64,000 nucleotides of DNA, from positions 3,410,001 through 3,474,000 of the forward strand of contig NZ_CP093443.1 of the NCBI RefSeq assembly GCF_026168515.1. Reading direction: 5' to 3'. Each line of letters starts with the position of its first letter. Position 1 is the first letter of the stretch. Shown in pieces: positions 26,444 through 34,964 of the stretch. Under the pieces are notes generated by a model. That model did no database searches. It saw only the letters and a program-made list of their open reading frames with translations, and was not told the DNA's origin. The DNA is from Brevibacterium spongiae (lineage in GTDB: Bacteria > Actinomycetota > Actinomycetes > Actinomycetales > Brevibacteriaceae). Made by a program: the position numbers and the translations under genes.

Positions 26444-27127
26444 TCAGGCTTCGAATTTGTACCCGAGCCCGCGCACCGTGGTGAGCAGCCGCGGCTCGGA
26501 GGGGTTCTCCTCGACCTTCGCGCGCAGACGCTTGACGTGGACGTCGAGGGTCTTCGTATCGCCGACGTAGTCCTCGCCCCAGATCCGGTCGATGAGCTGG
26601 CCGCGGGTCATCACGCGCCCGGAATTGCGCACGAGGATCTCGAGCAGCTCGAATTCCTTGAGCGGCATCGACAGCTCTTCACCGCGCACGGACACGACAT
26701 GCCGTTCGACGTCGATGCGCACTCCCCCGGCCTCGAGCACGGATTCGTCCTCGAAGTCCTCGGTCTCGACGTTGCGCCGCAGCACCGCACGCACGCGGGC
26801 GAGCAGCTCCCGCGAAGAATACGGCTTCGTGACGTAGTCGTCGGCGCCGAGTTCGAGTCCCACGACCTTATCGATCTCCGAGTCCTTGGCCGTGAGCATG
26901 ATGATCGGCACATTCGACTTCGCACGCAGCTCGCGGCACACTTCGGTGCCGGAGGCGCCGGGAAGCATGAGATCGAGCAGGACCAGGTCGGCACCGTTGC
27001 GGTCGAACTCTGCCAGAGCCTTGAGTCCGTCGTCGGCGACCGTCACCTCGTACCCTTCCTTACCGAGCAGGTACGACAGCGGGTCCGAGAACGAATCCTC
27101 GTCCTCGACAAGCAGAATACGAGTCAC
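26444..27127 (-). CDS. regX3: OmpR-family response regulator RegX3
   Basis: 227 aa. Receiver domain with acidic pocket E8-D9, phospho-acceptor D52 in LVLLDLMLPG and conserved Lys in VTKPYS. Then a winged-helix OmpR-type DNA-binding domain (MPLKEFELLEILVRNSGRVM, TLDVHVKRLRAKVE, TTVRGLGYKFE). GTG start overlaps the senX3 stop (GTGA). With senX3 and divergent phoU this is the phosphate-responsive SenX3-RegX3 system of mycobacteria and relatives, controlling phosphate uptake genes. Confidence 0.93.
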   Translation of the reverse strand: MTRILLVEDEDSFSDPLSYLLGKEGYEVTVADDGLKALAEFDRNGADLVLLDLMLPGASGTEVCRELRAKSNVPIIMLTAKDSEIDKVVGLELGADDYVTKPYSSRELLARVRAVLRRNVETEDFEDESVLEAGGVRIDVERHVVSVRGEELSMPLKEFELLEILVRNSGRVMTRGQLIDRIWGEDYVGDTKTLDVHVKRLRAKVEENPSEPRLLTTVRGLGYKFEA

Positions 27128-28596
27128 GTTGTGAGCTTCCTTTGTTCGCTTTCATCGGTCTGATCTTCGGGCGAGCCGGATTTCCCGGCTCGGGCGACGT
27201 CGCCGCCGCCTCCATTATCTCCGGCCTCGGCCGAGATGTCCTCACGGTCCTCATCGCGTCCCACAGCAGCGTCATTCGCCGAGGCGGTTCCGCGGTTCGC
27301 GTCATTCGCCGAGTCAGCATCATCGCCGTCCGCCGCCGAGGCGGTTCCGCGGTTCGCGGCGTCTGTCGAGTCAGCATCATCGCCGTCCGTCGGCGGGGCG
27401 GTCTCACTCGGATTCGCGGAATGCTCGATGAGCACCCCTTCCGGTGCCGAATCGCTGGCGGCATGCTCGGGCGCGGTACCGGCCAGCGGGAGCACGATCG
27501 TGAAGGTCGATCCCTTGCCGAGCTGGCTCCACACCCGCACTTCGCCGCCGTGTGTGGCGATGATGTGCTTGACGATGCTCAGGCCCAGTCCCGTGCCGCC
27601 GGTGATCCGTGATCGTGCCGGATCCACCCGGTAGAAGCGTTCGAAGACGCGTTCGGTGTCCTGCGCGCTCATCCCGATGCCCTGGTCGGTCACGGCGATC
27701 TCGACGCGTTCGTCGACGAGGCTGACTCCGACCCCGACTCGGGTTCCGTCGGGAGAGTAGTTGATGGCGTTGTCGATGAGGTTGCGCACGGCGTTGACGA
27801 GCAGCTCGTAGTTGCCCTCGATGAGCAGATCCTGCGGCGGAGAGAGTTCGATGTGGATGTTCTTGCCTTCGGCGCGCGTGCGGGCACGGTCGGCGGCATC
27901 GTCGACCACCTCGGCGGCGGAGATCTTCTCCGTGGTCGCCGGCGCGGCGTGGTCCTGGACGCGGGAGAGATCGATGATCTCCTGCACCAGCTGGGTCAGC
28001 CGCTTCGATTCGCGCTGCATCCGACTGCCGAAGCGCTCGACTGCGGCCGGGTCGTCGGCGAAGTCGGTGACCGCCTCTGCGAGGAGTGCCATCGCACCGA
28101 TCGGGGTCTTGAGCTCGTGGGAGACGTTGGCGACGAAGTCCCGACGCACGGCGTCGACGCGTTTGGATTCCGTCTGATCATCGCAGAGGACGAGGACGAA
28201 CGAGGTGCCCAAGGGAGCGACGCGGGCGTGGAGGTAGCGGAGGACGGAATCGGAGGCTTCCCGCTTCTGCTCGAGGTCGATCTCTTCGATGAGGCCGCGG
28301 GCGCGGACCCGGCCGACGACACGCAGCATCTCAGGAGAGGCCAGCGAATGACCTCTGACCAGGCCGAACGTATAGGCGGCGGGCGAGGCTTTGACGACGT
28401 CGTCGCCCGCGTCGATGACGATCGCGGCCGAGGGCAGTACGGCGAGAACCTCAGCGATGCCTTCGGGCAGGTCGTCTTCTGAGTGCAGATCGGCAGCATC
28501 ACGGGAGCGTTCGCTGAACCGGAACGCAAGGATGCCCGCTATACCCAGGCCCAGACCGACGACGCCGGTCAGGACCGCCACTACTAAGAGATCCAC
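27124..28596 (-). CDS. senX3: Phosphate-sensing histidine kinase SenX3
   Basis: 490 aa. One N-terminal membrane helix (residues 4-26), a PAS-like domain (about 45-140), HisKA with H160 in FVANVSHELKTP, then HATPase motifs (NLIDNAINYSP, DQGIGM, GTGLGLSIVKHI, GKGSTFTIVLP) ending near residue 381. Beyond lies an acidic Asp/Ala/Ser/Asn-rich tail of about 110 residues with a repeated DDADS...ANRGTASA block, not found in the mycobacterial protein (about 410 aa). Partner of RegX3, probably restrained by PhoU. Confidence 0.92.
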   Translation of the reverse strand: MDLLVVAVLTGVVGLGLGIAGILAFRFSERSRDAADLHSEDDLPEGIAEVLAVLPSAAIVIDAGDDVVKASPAAYTFGLVRGHSLASPEMLRVVGRVRARGLIEEIDLEQKREASDSVLRYLHARVAPLGTSFVLVLCDDQTESKRVDAVRRDFVANVSHELKTPIGAMALLAEAVTDFADDPAAVERFGSRMQRESKRLTQLVQEIIDLSRVQDHAAPATTEKISAAEVVDDAADRARTRAEGKNIHIELSPPQDLLIEGNYELLVNAVRNLIDNAINYSPDGTRVGVGVSLVDERVEIAVTDQGIGMSAQDTERVFERFYRVDPARSRITGGTGLGLSIVKHIIATHGGEVRVWSQLGKGSTFTIVLPLAGTAPEHAASDSAPEGVLIEHSANPSETAPPTDGDDADSTDAANRGTASAADGDDADSANDANRGTASANDAAVGRDEDREDISAEAGDNGGGGDVARAGKSGSPEDQTDESEQRKLTT

Positions 28597-28668
28597 AGCC
28601 TCAAGCTTAGGTGCTGTCCATCAGGTCGGCGCACCGAATTCACTTCCGCACGCCGTATTTGCCGAGGA

Positions 28669-28701
28669 ATTCACCTTCCCGTCTGGCGACGTTCACCCGA
28701 T
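28669..28701. promoter_or_regulatory. Possible Pho-type boxes in the senX3-phoU gap
   Basis: ATTCACCTTCC (28669) and GTTCACCCGAT (28691) are 22 bp apart, twice the 11-bp period of PHO-box repeats (GTTCACC type) in actinomycetes. A third ATTCAC is at 28638 but out of phase (31 bp). Only the similarity is seen. Confidence 0.35.
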
Positions 28702-28871
28702 CATGCGATGCTGACGTCTGTGTGCCTGCGCTCCCCCATGCGAATCCACGCGCTTTCGGGCGCGGGCCCGAAGGCGCAGATCGGGTATGCACACCCGCTG
28801 ATGTCCCGTTGAGGAACACGATGTCCCTATGAGGAACACCTCGTACGACCGAAAGTAAGGAACCGCCGCCA

Positions 28872-29534
28872 ATGCGCGAAGTCTTCAGAAACGAACTGGA
28901 CGATCTGGCCACACAGCTGGTCGGTATGTCCACCAAGGCCCTCGAGGCGATCCGTCTGGCCAATCAGGCGCTGCATTCGAATGACCTCGAGCTGGCTGAA
29001 CAGGTTATCGAGGCCGATGTCGTCATCGACAATATGCAGTTCACTCTCGACCAGCAGTCCGCCGAGATTCTGGCCCTGCAGGCTCCGGTGGCCGCCGATC
29101 TGCGCGCCGTCATCGGTGCCCTGCGGATGTCGGCTTCGCTGGAGCGCATGGGCGACCTCGCCCGTCACATCGCGCAGCAGGTGCGCATCCGCTACCCGGA
29201 ATCTGCGATTCCCGACCCCTTCGAATCGACGTTCTCCCGCATGGGCGAGTCCGGAGAGAAGATCGCCGAGGCGACGCAGCGGCTGCTGTCGAATCCCGGC
29301 CTGGCCGATGTGCCCACGATCAACGCCATCGACGAAGAGCTCGACGAGCTGCACCTGAGCGTGTTCTCCAAGCTGGCCGAGGCCCCTGCCGGGACTCTGG
29401 CACCTCGCCACATCGCCGATGTCACGCTGCTCTCCCGCTACTACGAGCGCTTCGGCGACCATGCCGTTTCGGTGTCGCAGAAGGTCGAATATCTGCTCAC
29501 CGGAAACTGGGAGCCGCACCTGTCGAAGAAGTGA
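28872..29534 (+). CDS. phoU: Phosphate-signalling protein PhoU
   Basis: 220-aa all-helical protein made of two PhoU three-helix repeats. Conserved metal-site patterns are seen in LRMSASLERMGDLARHIA (first repeat) and LLSRYYERFGDHAVSVSQ (second), with VIEADVVIDNMQ between helices. It links the Pst transporter to the sensor kinase and damps the phosphate-starvation response. Divergent from senX3-regX3, as in mycobacteria. AAGGAACC lies before the ATG. No pst genes are in the window. Confidence 0.95.
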   Translation: MREVFRNELDDLATQLVGMSTKALEAIRLANQALHSNDLELAEQVIEADVVIDNMQFTLDQQSAEILALQAPVAADLRAVIGALRMSASLERMGDLARHIAQQVRIRYPESAIPDPFESTFSRMGESGEKIAEATQRLLSNPGLADVPTINAIDEELDELHLSVFSKLAEAPAGTLAPRHIADVTLLSRYYERFGDHAVSVSQKVEYLLTGNWEPHLSKK

Positions 29535-29548
29535 CGACAGTCCGCACA

Positions 29549-29601
29549 GACAGATGACGATCGCCGAGGTGGTTCATCCACCTCGGCGATCGTCGTCTGT
29601 C
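29549..29601. terminator. 24-bp-stem terminator, phoU/EamA
   Basis: Arms 29549-29572 and 29578-29601 with a 5-base loop, one wobble. The stem includes CGCCGAGGTGG, a variant of the window-wide decamer. Between convergent genes. Confidence 0.9.
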
Positions 29602-29672
29602 GCACTTTCCGACTCCGCGCCGAGCTCGGACTCCGTGCCGAGCCCGTCAGCGCACTGCGGCCCCAGCACTCG

Positions 29673-29708
29673 CACCAGCACCAGCACCAGCACCAGCACC
29701 AGCACCAG
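29673..29708. repeat. Hexanucleotide repeat (CACCAG)6
   Basis: Six exact copies of CACCAG in the gap after the phoU terminator, close to the end of the EamA gene. A slippage-prone microsatellite; no role visible. Confidence 0.9.
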
Positions 29709-29726
29709 CGCGATCATCCGACATCA

Positions 29727-30692
29727 TCAGCGCGCACCGGTGCGCGCCGCCCGCTCAGGCTCCTCACTGACAACCACCCTCCGGCGCCGGCCGATGCGGG
29801 CGCCCCTGGCCCTGCGCGAGGCTCCTCGTGCAATGGCCTTGAGCACACCGGTCGTCACGGCCACTCCGAAGAGGAGGAGCACACCCCCGATGATCTCCGG
29901 GACCGTCGGCCGGTCGCCGAGGACCACCCACGCCGAGAGGACTCCGACGACCGGAACGAGCAGAGTGAACGGAGCTACCTGGGAGGCCGGGAAGCGGGCC
30001 AGCAGAGAATTCCAGATGACGTAGCCGACGAGCGAGGCCACGCCGGCCGTGTAGACGACCGAGGCCACGACTCCCCAGGTGGGATGCGTGAGCGCGTGGG
30101 CGACTGCGGTGGGCCCGTCGAAGAGCAGCGACAGGCCCAGCAGCGGGAGGGGAACGACGATCGCTGACCACACGGTCATCTGCACGCCGTTGATTCCGTC
30201 TTTGACTCCGCGGGCGGCGACGTTGCCGATCGACCACGACAGGGCGGCGCCGAGAGCCACGACGAAGGCGAGCACTGGCACATCGGATTGGAGACTCAGC
30301 CCGATCACGAGCAGGCCGGTCAGCCCGATGAGGATGCCGATGATCTGCCGTCGGGCCGGGAACTCCCGCAGGGCCACGGCAGCGACCACGACCGTGAATG
30401 CCGCCTGAATCTGAATGACGATCGAGGTCAGCCCGGCCGGCAGTCCGAGGGCCATGGATGTGTAGAGCAGTGCGAACTGCCCGGCCGACATGAACACACC
30501 GATGAAGAGTATGCGGCGGAAGGAGCCGCGCGGGAACCGGACGAAGAAGATCGCCGGGAGCACGACGAAAGTGAAGCGGGCGGCGGCCAGGAGCAGCGGC
30601 GGCCAGTCCTGGAGCCCGAAGTCGATGAAGACGAAGTTGACTCCCCAGAGCACGACGACGAGCAGTGCGAGCAGGTAGTGAACGGTGCGCAT
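29727..30692 (-). CDS. EamA-family (drug/metabolite) exporter
   Basis: 321-aa membrane protein with about 10 helices in two EamA repeats: VVLWGVNFVFIDFGLQDWPP starts the first, ALGAALSWSIGNVAARG the second. Proteins of this type often export amino-acid metabolites such as cysteine or O-acetylserine, or purine-like compounds. The C-terminal 40 residues are Arg-rich. Divergently paired with a LysR regulator, which is the likely controller. ATG 30692 lies 71 bp from the LysR start. Confidence 0.88.
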   Translation of the reverse strand: MRTVHYLLALLVVVLWGVNFVFIDFGLQDWPPLLLAAARFTFVVLPAIFFVRFPRGSFRRILFIGVFMSAGQFALLYTSMALGLPAGLTSIVIQIQAAFTVVVAAVALREFPARRQIIGILIGLTGLLVIGLSLQSDVPVLAFVVALGAALSWSIGNVAARGVKDGINGVQMTVWSAIVVPLPLLGLSLLFDGPTAVAHALTHPTWGVVASVVYTAGVASLVGYVIWNSLLARFPASQVAPFTLLVPVVGVLSAWVVLGDRPTVPEIIGGVLLLFGVAVTTGVLKAIARGASRRARGARIGRRRRVVVSEEPERAARTGAR

Positions 30693-30716
30693 AGGACAAG
30701 CATTTCAGCCCGGCAA

Positions 30717-30731
30717 TCAAATATCCATTGA
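30717..30731. promoter_or_regulatory. LysR-type operator candidate
   Basis: TCAA-N7-TTGA, a dyad in the AT-rich gap between the divergent EamA and LysR genes; LysR sites are typically imperfect T-N-A dyads like this. Confidence 0.45.
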
Positions 30732-30763
30732 AAGTCTTTGCGTCGACTCTTTACGATTATTTC

Positions 30764-31693
30764 ATGATTGATATCGTCGCACTACGCACTCTCGTCGCTT
30801 TGGATTCGCTCGGCTCGGTGACGACCGCGGCTGAGTCCCTCGGCTATACGCCGGCCGCGGTGAGCCATCAGCTGCAGAAGCTCTCGCGCCTGCTCGGAAC
30901 GCCGGTGACCGAGCGGATCGGGCGGGGCATCGCCCTGACCCCGATCGGGCGCGAGCTCAGTCGACGCGGCGCAGGACTGCTCGCTGACCTCGAGAGTCTG
31001 GAGACCGACCTCCGCGCCCGGTCAGGGGTGCCGCGGGGACGGATCACGGTCGGCGGCTTCTCCACGGGAATCCGCGGACTGCTGGTGCCGGCGCTGCCGC
31101 GATTGCGCGACTCGGCTCCGGAGCTCACGGTGTCGAATACCGAGGAGGAGCCGGATGAGCTGCTCGAGATGGTCACGGCCGGGCGCATCGACGCCGCGTT
31201 GGTCTTCGATTGGAACGGCTCGTCTCTGCGCCTGCCGTCGACGGTGAATTCGGAGCTCATCGCCGTTGACCGAGCAGACATCATCATGAGCCAGGACCAT
31301 CACCTGGCGGATCGAGCCGAGCTGGGGCGGCGTGACCTCGTCGACGAGGTGTTCGTCTCCGCCCCGCACAACGGCGTCTGCCATCGGTGGCTGAAGGCCC
31401 TGTTCGTCGACCTCGACGCAGAGCCGCGGATCGATTATCTGGCCTACGAGTATGACACTCAGATCGAATTCGTTCGCGCCATGGGTGCGCTCGCGCTGGT
31501 GCCCAGGTTGGGGCGTCCGCACCTGCCCGAGGATGTCATGCACGTCCCCTTGGACGATCCGTCCATCGCCCGTACCATCCACCTCGTGTGGAGGCAGTCG
31601 ATGTCGGCCTCACCGGCGATCGGGCTCCTGCTCAGGGAGATGAAGACGATCGCCGAGGCGGACGTGCCGCCTCGGCGATCATCGTCTTCATGA
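30764..31693 (+). CDS. LysR-family transcriptional regulator
   Basis: 309 aa. N-terminal HTH starts at once (IDIVALRTLVALDSLGSVTTAAESLGYTPAAVSHQLQKL), which supports ATG 30764 over the upstream 30728. The effector domain begins near residue 88 (GRITVGGFSTGIRGLLVPAL). The last 18 codons lie inside a strong terminator-like hairpin (31640-31691), so the C-terminus TIAEADVPPRRSSSS is encoded by the stem. Probably regulates the divergent EamA exporter in response to a small exported metabolite. Confidence 0.92.
   Translation: MIDIVALRTLVALDSLGSVTTAAESLGYTPAAVSHQLQKLSRLLGTPVTERIGRGIALTPIGRELSRRGAGLLADLESLETDLRARSGVPRGRITVGGFSTGIRGLLVPALPRLRDSAPELTVSNTEEEPDELLEMVTAGRIDAALVFDWNGSSLRLPSTVNSELIAVDRADIIMSQDHHLADRAELGRRDLVDEVFVSAPHNGVCHRWLKALFVDLDAEPRIDYLAYEYDTQIEFVRAMGALALVPRLGRPHLPEDVMHVPLDDPSIARTIHLVWRQSMSASPAIGLLLREMKTIAEADVPPRRSSSS
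31640..31691 (+). terminator. Terminator hairpin overlapping the LysR gene end
   Basis: Left arm 31640-31661, loop of 5, right arm 31667-31691 with a 3-base bulge. Both arms hold CGCCGAGGCGG / CCGCCTCGGCG. The stop codon of LysR follows at once. Downstream to 31770 the sequence GTGAAGGGCTCAG-like is repeated four times. Confidence 0.8.
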
Positions 31694-31777
31694 AGGGCTC
31701 AGCCCAGTGCCTTCGTGAAGGGCTCAGCTTCGTGAGGGGCTCAGCGCCGTGAAGTGCTGAGCGTATCCATATAGGAC

Positions 31778-32521
31778 TCAGCGCCCCTGGTTGGCGACCT
31801 GGCCGATGGCCGCTGCGGCCGCCTCGGGGTCGAGGTAGGTGCCGCCGGGCGTGACCGGAGTGAAGTCCTCGGTCAGTTCGTAGTGCAGCGGGATGCCGGT
31901 GGGGATGTTGAGCCCGGTGATATCGGCATCGGAGATTCCGTCGAGGTGCTTGACCAGCGCGCGCAGCGAGTTGCCGTGAGCGGCGACGAGCACAGTCTTG
32001 CCGACGGTGAGTTCGGGGACGAGGACGTCGTACCAGTAGGGCAGGAGACGGTCGATGACGTCGGCGAGGCATTCGGTGCGGGGCATCGAAGCGCCGAGGT
32101 TCGCGTACCGCGCCTCACCGGCCTGCGAGAATTCCGAGCTGTCGGCCAGCGCCGGAGGCGGGGTGTCGAAGGACCGGCGCCAGGTCATGAACTGCTCTTC
32201 GCCGAACTCCTCGCGGATCTCCTTCTTGTTCTTGCCCTGCAGCGCACCGTAGTGGCGCTCGTTGAGTCGCCAGCTGCGGTGGACGTCGAGCCAGGAGAGG
32301 TCGGCGGCCTCGAGCGCGAGGTTCGCGGTGAGGATCGCGCGCTTGAGCCGCGAAGTGTGCACGACATCGGGGATGAGTCCCTTTTCGCGCAGAAGCTCAC
32401 CGGCGCGCTGACCTTCGGCGCGGCCCTTCTCGGTCAGGGTCACGTCGACCCATCCGGTGAACAGATTCTTCTGGTTCCATTCGCTCTCGCCGTGGCGCAG
32501 CAGGATGAGGTTATGCGTCAT
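31778..32521 (-). CDS. gpmA: 2,3-bisphosphoglycerate-dependent phosphoglycerate mutase
   Basis: 247-aa glycolytic enzyme interconverting 3- and 2-phosphoglycerate. The phospho-His motif [10 protein letters not shown] contains H10, [15 protein letters not shown] follows. [14 protein letters not shown] and [19 protein letters not shown] are classic. The upstream 15 codons of open frame are dropped because homologues begin at [11 protein letters not shown]. In mycobacteria gpm1 lies between the mshA-ybjN genes and senX3-regX3, and the same neighbourhood appears here in scattered form. Confidence 0.96.
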   Translation of the reverse strand: MTHNLILLRHGESEWNQKNLFTGWVDVTLTEKGRAEGQRAGELLREKGLIPDVVHTSRLKRAILTANLALEAADLSWLDVHRSWRLNERHYGALQGKNKKEIREEFGEEQFMTWRRSFDTPPPALADSSEFSQAGEARYANLGASMPRTECLADVIDRLLPYWYDVLVPELTVGKTVLVAAHGNSLRALVKHLDGISDADITGLNIPTGIPLHYELTEDFTPVTPGGTYLDPEAAAAAIGQVANQGR

Positions 32522-32629
32522 GGCACCATTTTGGCACGACCGTCCACCGGCGCCTCCTGCACCCACCTGATCGTCTCAGCAATTGGCGCAGTGTCTCGAG
32601 TCACAAGACGCCTGGAGTAGCCTGAGCGC

Positions 32630-33661
32630 ATGCCAGACGCACCAGCACACACATCCTCGACGAACGGCACCGCGCCCGCCGCGGATCGCAGCTCGATCAT
32701 CGCCGTCACAGCTCTGCCGGTCCTCGTGGTCATCGCCGGAGTCCTCGGATTCCTCCTTCCGGACGCCTTCACTCCCCTGGCCCCGTCGATCACCTGGGCA
32801 CTCGGCGTGGTCATGTTCTTCATGGGGCTGACGCTGACGCTGCCGGACTTCACCCGGATCGCGAAGCGTCCGTGGATCGCGGTGCTCGGCGTCGTCACCC
32901 AGTTCGTGGCGATGCCTCTGCTCGGTCTCCTGGTCGTCACCGTCTACTCTCTGCCGACGGAGATCGCCGTCGGCGTCATCCTCGTCGGCTGCGCTCCGGG
33001 CGGCACGGCGTCGAATGTCGTGACGTATCTGGCCAAGGGCGATACTGCGCTGTCGGTGTCGATCACCACACTGTCGACGCTGCTCGCGCCCGTGCTCACC
33101 CCGCTGCTGACTCTGTGGCTGGCAGGGTCGTACATGGATGTGCCGTTCTGGTCGATGTTCGTCTCGATCTGCCAGACGGTGCTCGTGCCCGTCATCGTCG
33201 GCGTCATCGTGCGTGTGTTCGCCTCGAAGTTCGTCGACAAGATCTCACCGGTGCTGCCGTGGTTGGCGTCGATCGCCATCGCCTACATCGTCTCCATCGT
33301 CGTGGCAGGTTCGGCCGGGTCGATCGCCACCGCCGGAGTGCTCGTGCTGTTGGCAGTGGTCACGCACAACCTGCTCGGACTGGGCGTCGGCTACGGGGTC
33401 GCGGCGGCCTGCCGTCTCGACACCCCGACGCGTCGAGCGCTGTCCTTCGAGGTCGGACTGCAGAACTCCGGGCTCGCCTCGACTCTGGCCACGACGTACT
33501 TCTCGCCGCTGGCGGCCCTGCCCGGCGCTGTCTTCAGCGTGTGGCACAACGTCTCCGGCGCGCTGCTCGCCTCGATCTTCGCTCGCCGCCCCTACGGCAA
33601 GCCTCCCGTCGACCACATCGCACGCGACACTGCGGCCACGGGTGCCGGGTCGACCCGATGA
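32630..33661 (+). CDS. Bile acid:sodium symporter family (BASS) transporter
   Basis: 343 aa, about 10 membrane helices. The BASS signature is visible as GVILVGCAPGGTASNVVTYLAKGD (sodium site) with FEVGLQNSGLASTLATTYF in the second repeat. Bacterial members carry organic anions such as pantoate, pyruvate or bile acids with Na+. It begins with a 20-residue hydrophilic leader. Start and stop of the next GNAT gene overlap (ATGA at 33658), so both are co-translated. Substrate unknown. Confidence 0.9.
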   Translation: MPDAPAHTSSTNGTAPAADRSSIIAVTALPVLVVIAGVLGFLLPDAFTPLAPSITWALGVVMFFMGLTLTLPDFTRIAKRPWIAVLGVVTQFVAMPLLGLLVVTVYSLPTEIAVGVILVGCAPGGTASNVVTYLAKGDTALSVSITTLSTLLAPVLTPLLTLWLAGSYMDVPFWSMFVSICQTVLVPVIVGVIVRVFASKFVDKISPVLPWLASIAIAYIVSIVVAGSAGSIATAGVLVLLAVVTHNLLGLGVGYGVAAACRLDTPTRRALSFEVGLQNSGLASTLATTYFSPLAALPGAVFSVWHNVSGALLASIFARRPYGKPPVDHIARDTAATGAGSTR

Positions 33662-34251
33662 GCGCCGAGGCGGCACCGAGCAGAGGGTTCGACGGTTTCA
33701 GTCCCGAGACCCTGGAGGCAGGGGGACGGACGTTCACCGTCCGTCGGGCCGGCGAATCCGATGTGCCCGCGCTCGTCGCTCTGCTGCGTGACGACGCGCT
33801 CGGGGCAAAGCGTGAGGCAGAGGTCTCGACAGCCGATGGAACGGGCGCTTCGGGCTCAGATGCCGCAGATACGAGTACCGAGACAACGACCACCGAGGAT
33901 GCTGCCGCGTACTATCGTGCCTTCGCCCTCATCGCAGCCGACCCCAATCAGCTGCTCGTCGCCGTCACAGAGGAATCCGATGTGGTCGGGACGCTGCAGC
34001 TGAGTCTTCTGCCGAGCCTTTCGCGGCGCGGCACTCTGCGACTGCAGATCGAAGCGGTGCGAGTCGGTGCCGCGGCGCAGGGAATCGGGCTCGGCACTGC
34101 GGTGTTCACATGGGCGCATGAGTGCGGTCGTCGTTTCGGGGCGGGCCTCGCCCAGCTGACGACCGACCGGTCACGCACCGATGCGCAGCGGTTCTATTCC
34201 CGGCTCGGCTATGTCGCCAGCCATGAAGGGCTCAAGCTCCCCCTCGATTGA
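33658..34251 (+). CDS. GNAT-family N-acetyltransferase
   Basis: 197 aa. Acetyl-CoA motif A is seen as VRVGAAAQGIGLGTAVFTWA, followed by LTTDRSRTDAQRFYSRLGYV, which is typical of the family C-terminal strand and helix. An Asp/Thr/Ser-rich insertion (about residues 50-80) splits the N-terminal part. Translationally coupled to the BASS carrier. Its 3' end overlaps the convergent YbjN-like gene by 20 bases. Substrate unknown; arylamine-like or small amines are usual. Confidence 0.88.
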   Translation: MSAEAAPSRGFDGFSPETLEAGGRTFTVRRAGESDVPALVALLRDDALGAKREAEVSTADGTGASGSDAADTSTETTTTEDAAAYYRAFALIAADPNQLLVAVTEESDVVGTLQLSLLPSLSRRGTLRLQIEAVRVGAAAQGIGLGTAVFTWAHECGRRFGAGLAQLTTDRSRTDAQRFYSRLGYVASHEGLKLPLD

Positions 34252-34855
34252 GGCGAGCCCGCGCAGCCGCCTGCGGGCTCCCCGCTTCAACCGCAGTCTC
34301 AGGTCGCACCACTTCGGGATGGTCTGTCTCGCCGTCGCCGAAGGTGCCGAGGAATTCGTTGTCGTCGCCGCTGAGTACGCTTTCGAAGGCGGCGAGGTTC
34401 CGGGTCGACTCTCCGCGGGCGACTCGCCAAGCCCATTCCTTCTTCATCCCGGTGAGGAATCCGATGAGGAGGAGTTCGTTGAAGGACGAGTCGGCAGTGG
34501 AGAGCATCGCTCCGAGCAGAGCGTCGAGTTCGTCGAGCAGATGCTCCCTGGGCACGCTCGCCCGCAGGTACACATCGCCGAGGCTGTCGATCGCGAACGC
34601 CACCGGACCGGGCTTGAGATTCTTCTGCAGCAGCCATCGGTTGAATTCGGCGGCGTTCTCATCCGGGTGGCGGATGACGAAGGCCTGCAGATGTGCGGTG
34701 CGCGCGAAGACGCTGATGGCGACGTTCGTCTTGAGCTTCTTCTCGCCCGGCAGGGTGACGACGATCTCTGTGTCCTCCACCGAGTCGACGGGAACGTCGT
34801 TGTCCTCGGCCCAAGTGCGCACACCCGCAAGAATCGCCTCGGTGTCGGTGGTCAT
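34232..34855 (-). CDS. YbjN-domain protein (type III secretion chaperone-like fold)
   Basis: 207-aa soluble protein. The central region (LQAFVIRHPDENAAEFNRWL, VYLRASVPREHLLDELDALL) fits the YbjN/T3SS-chaperone-like domain that accompanies mshA in mycobacteria (Rv0487 type). It lies 109 bp downstream of mshA on the same strand. No enzyme motif seen. The biochemical role is unknown in any organism I can name. Confidence 0.75.
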   Translation of the reverse strand: MTTDTEAILAGVRTWAEDNDVPVDSVEDTEIVVTLPGEKKLKTNVAISVFARTAHLQAFVIRHPDENAAEFNRWLLQKNLKPGPVAFAIDSLGDVYLRASVPREHLLDELDALLGAMLSTADSSFNELLLIGFLTGMKKEWAWRVARGESTRNLAAFESVLSGDDNEFLGTFGDGETDHPEVVRPETAVEAGSPQAAARARLNRGGA

Positions 34856-34964
34856 GCTCTCACGCCTCTCGTTCGGCTTTCATGCTCACCGCCGACTCTA
34901 GTCCTTCAGCCTGCGCCCCCGTGCCTTCAGCTTGCTCCCGGGCCCTCAGCCTGCCCCTAGTCCT

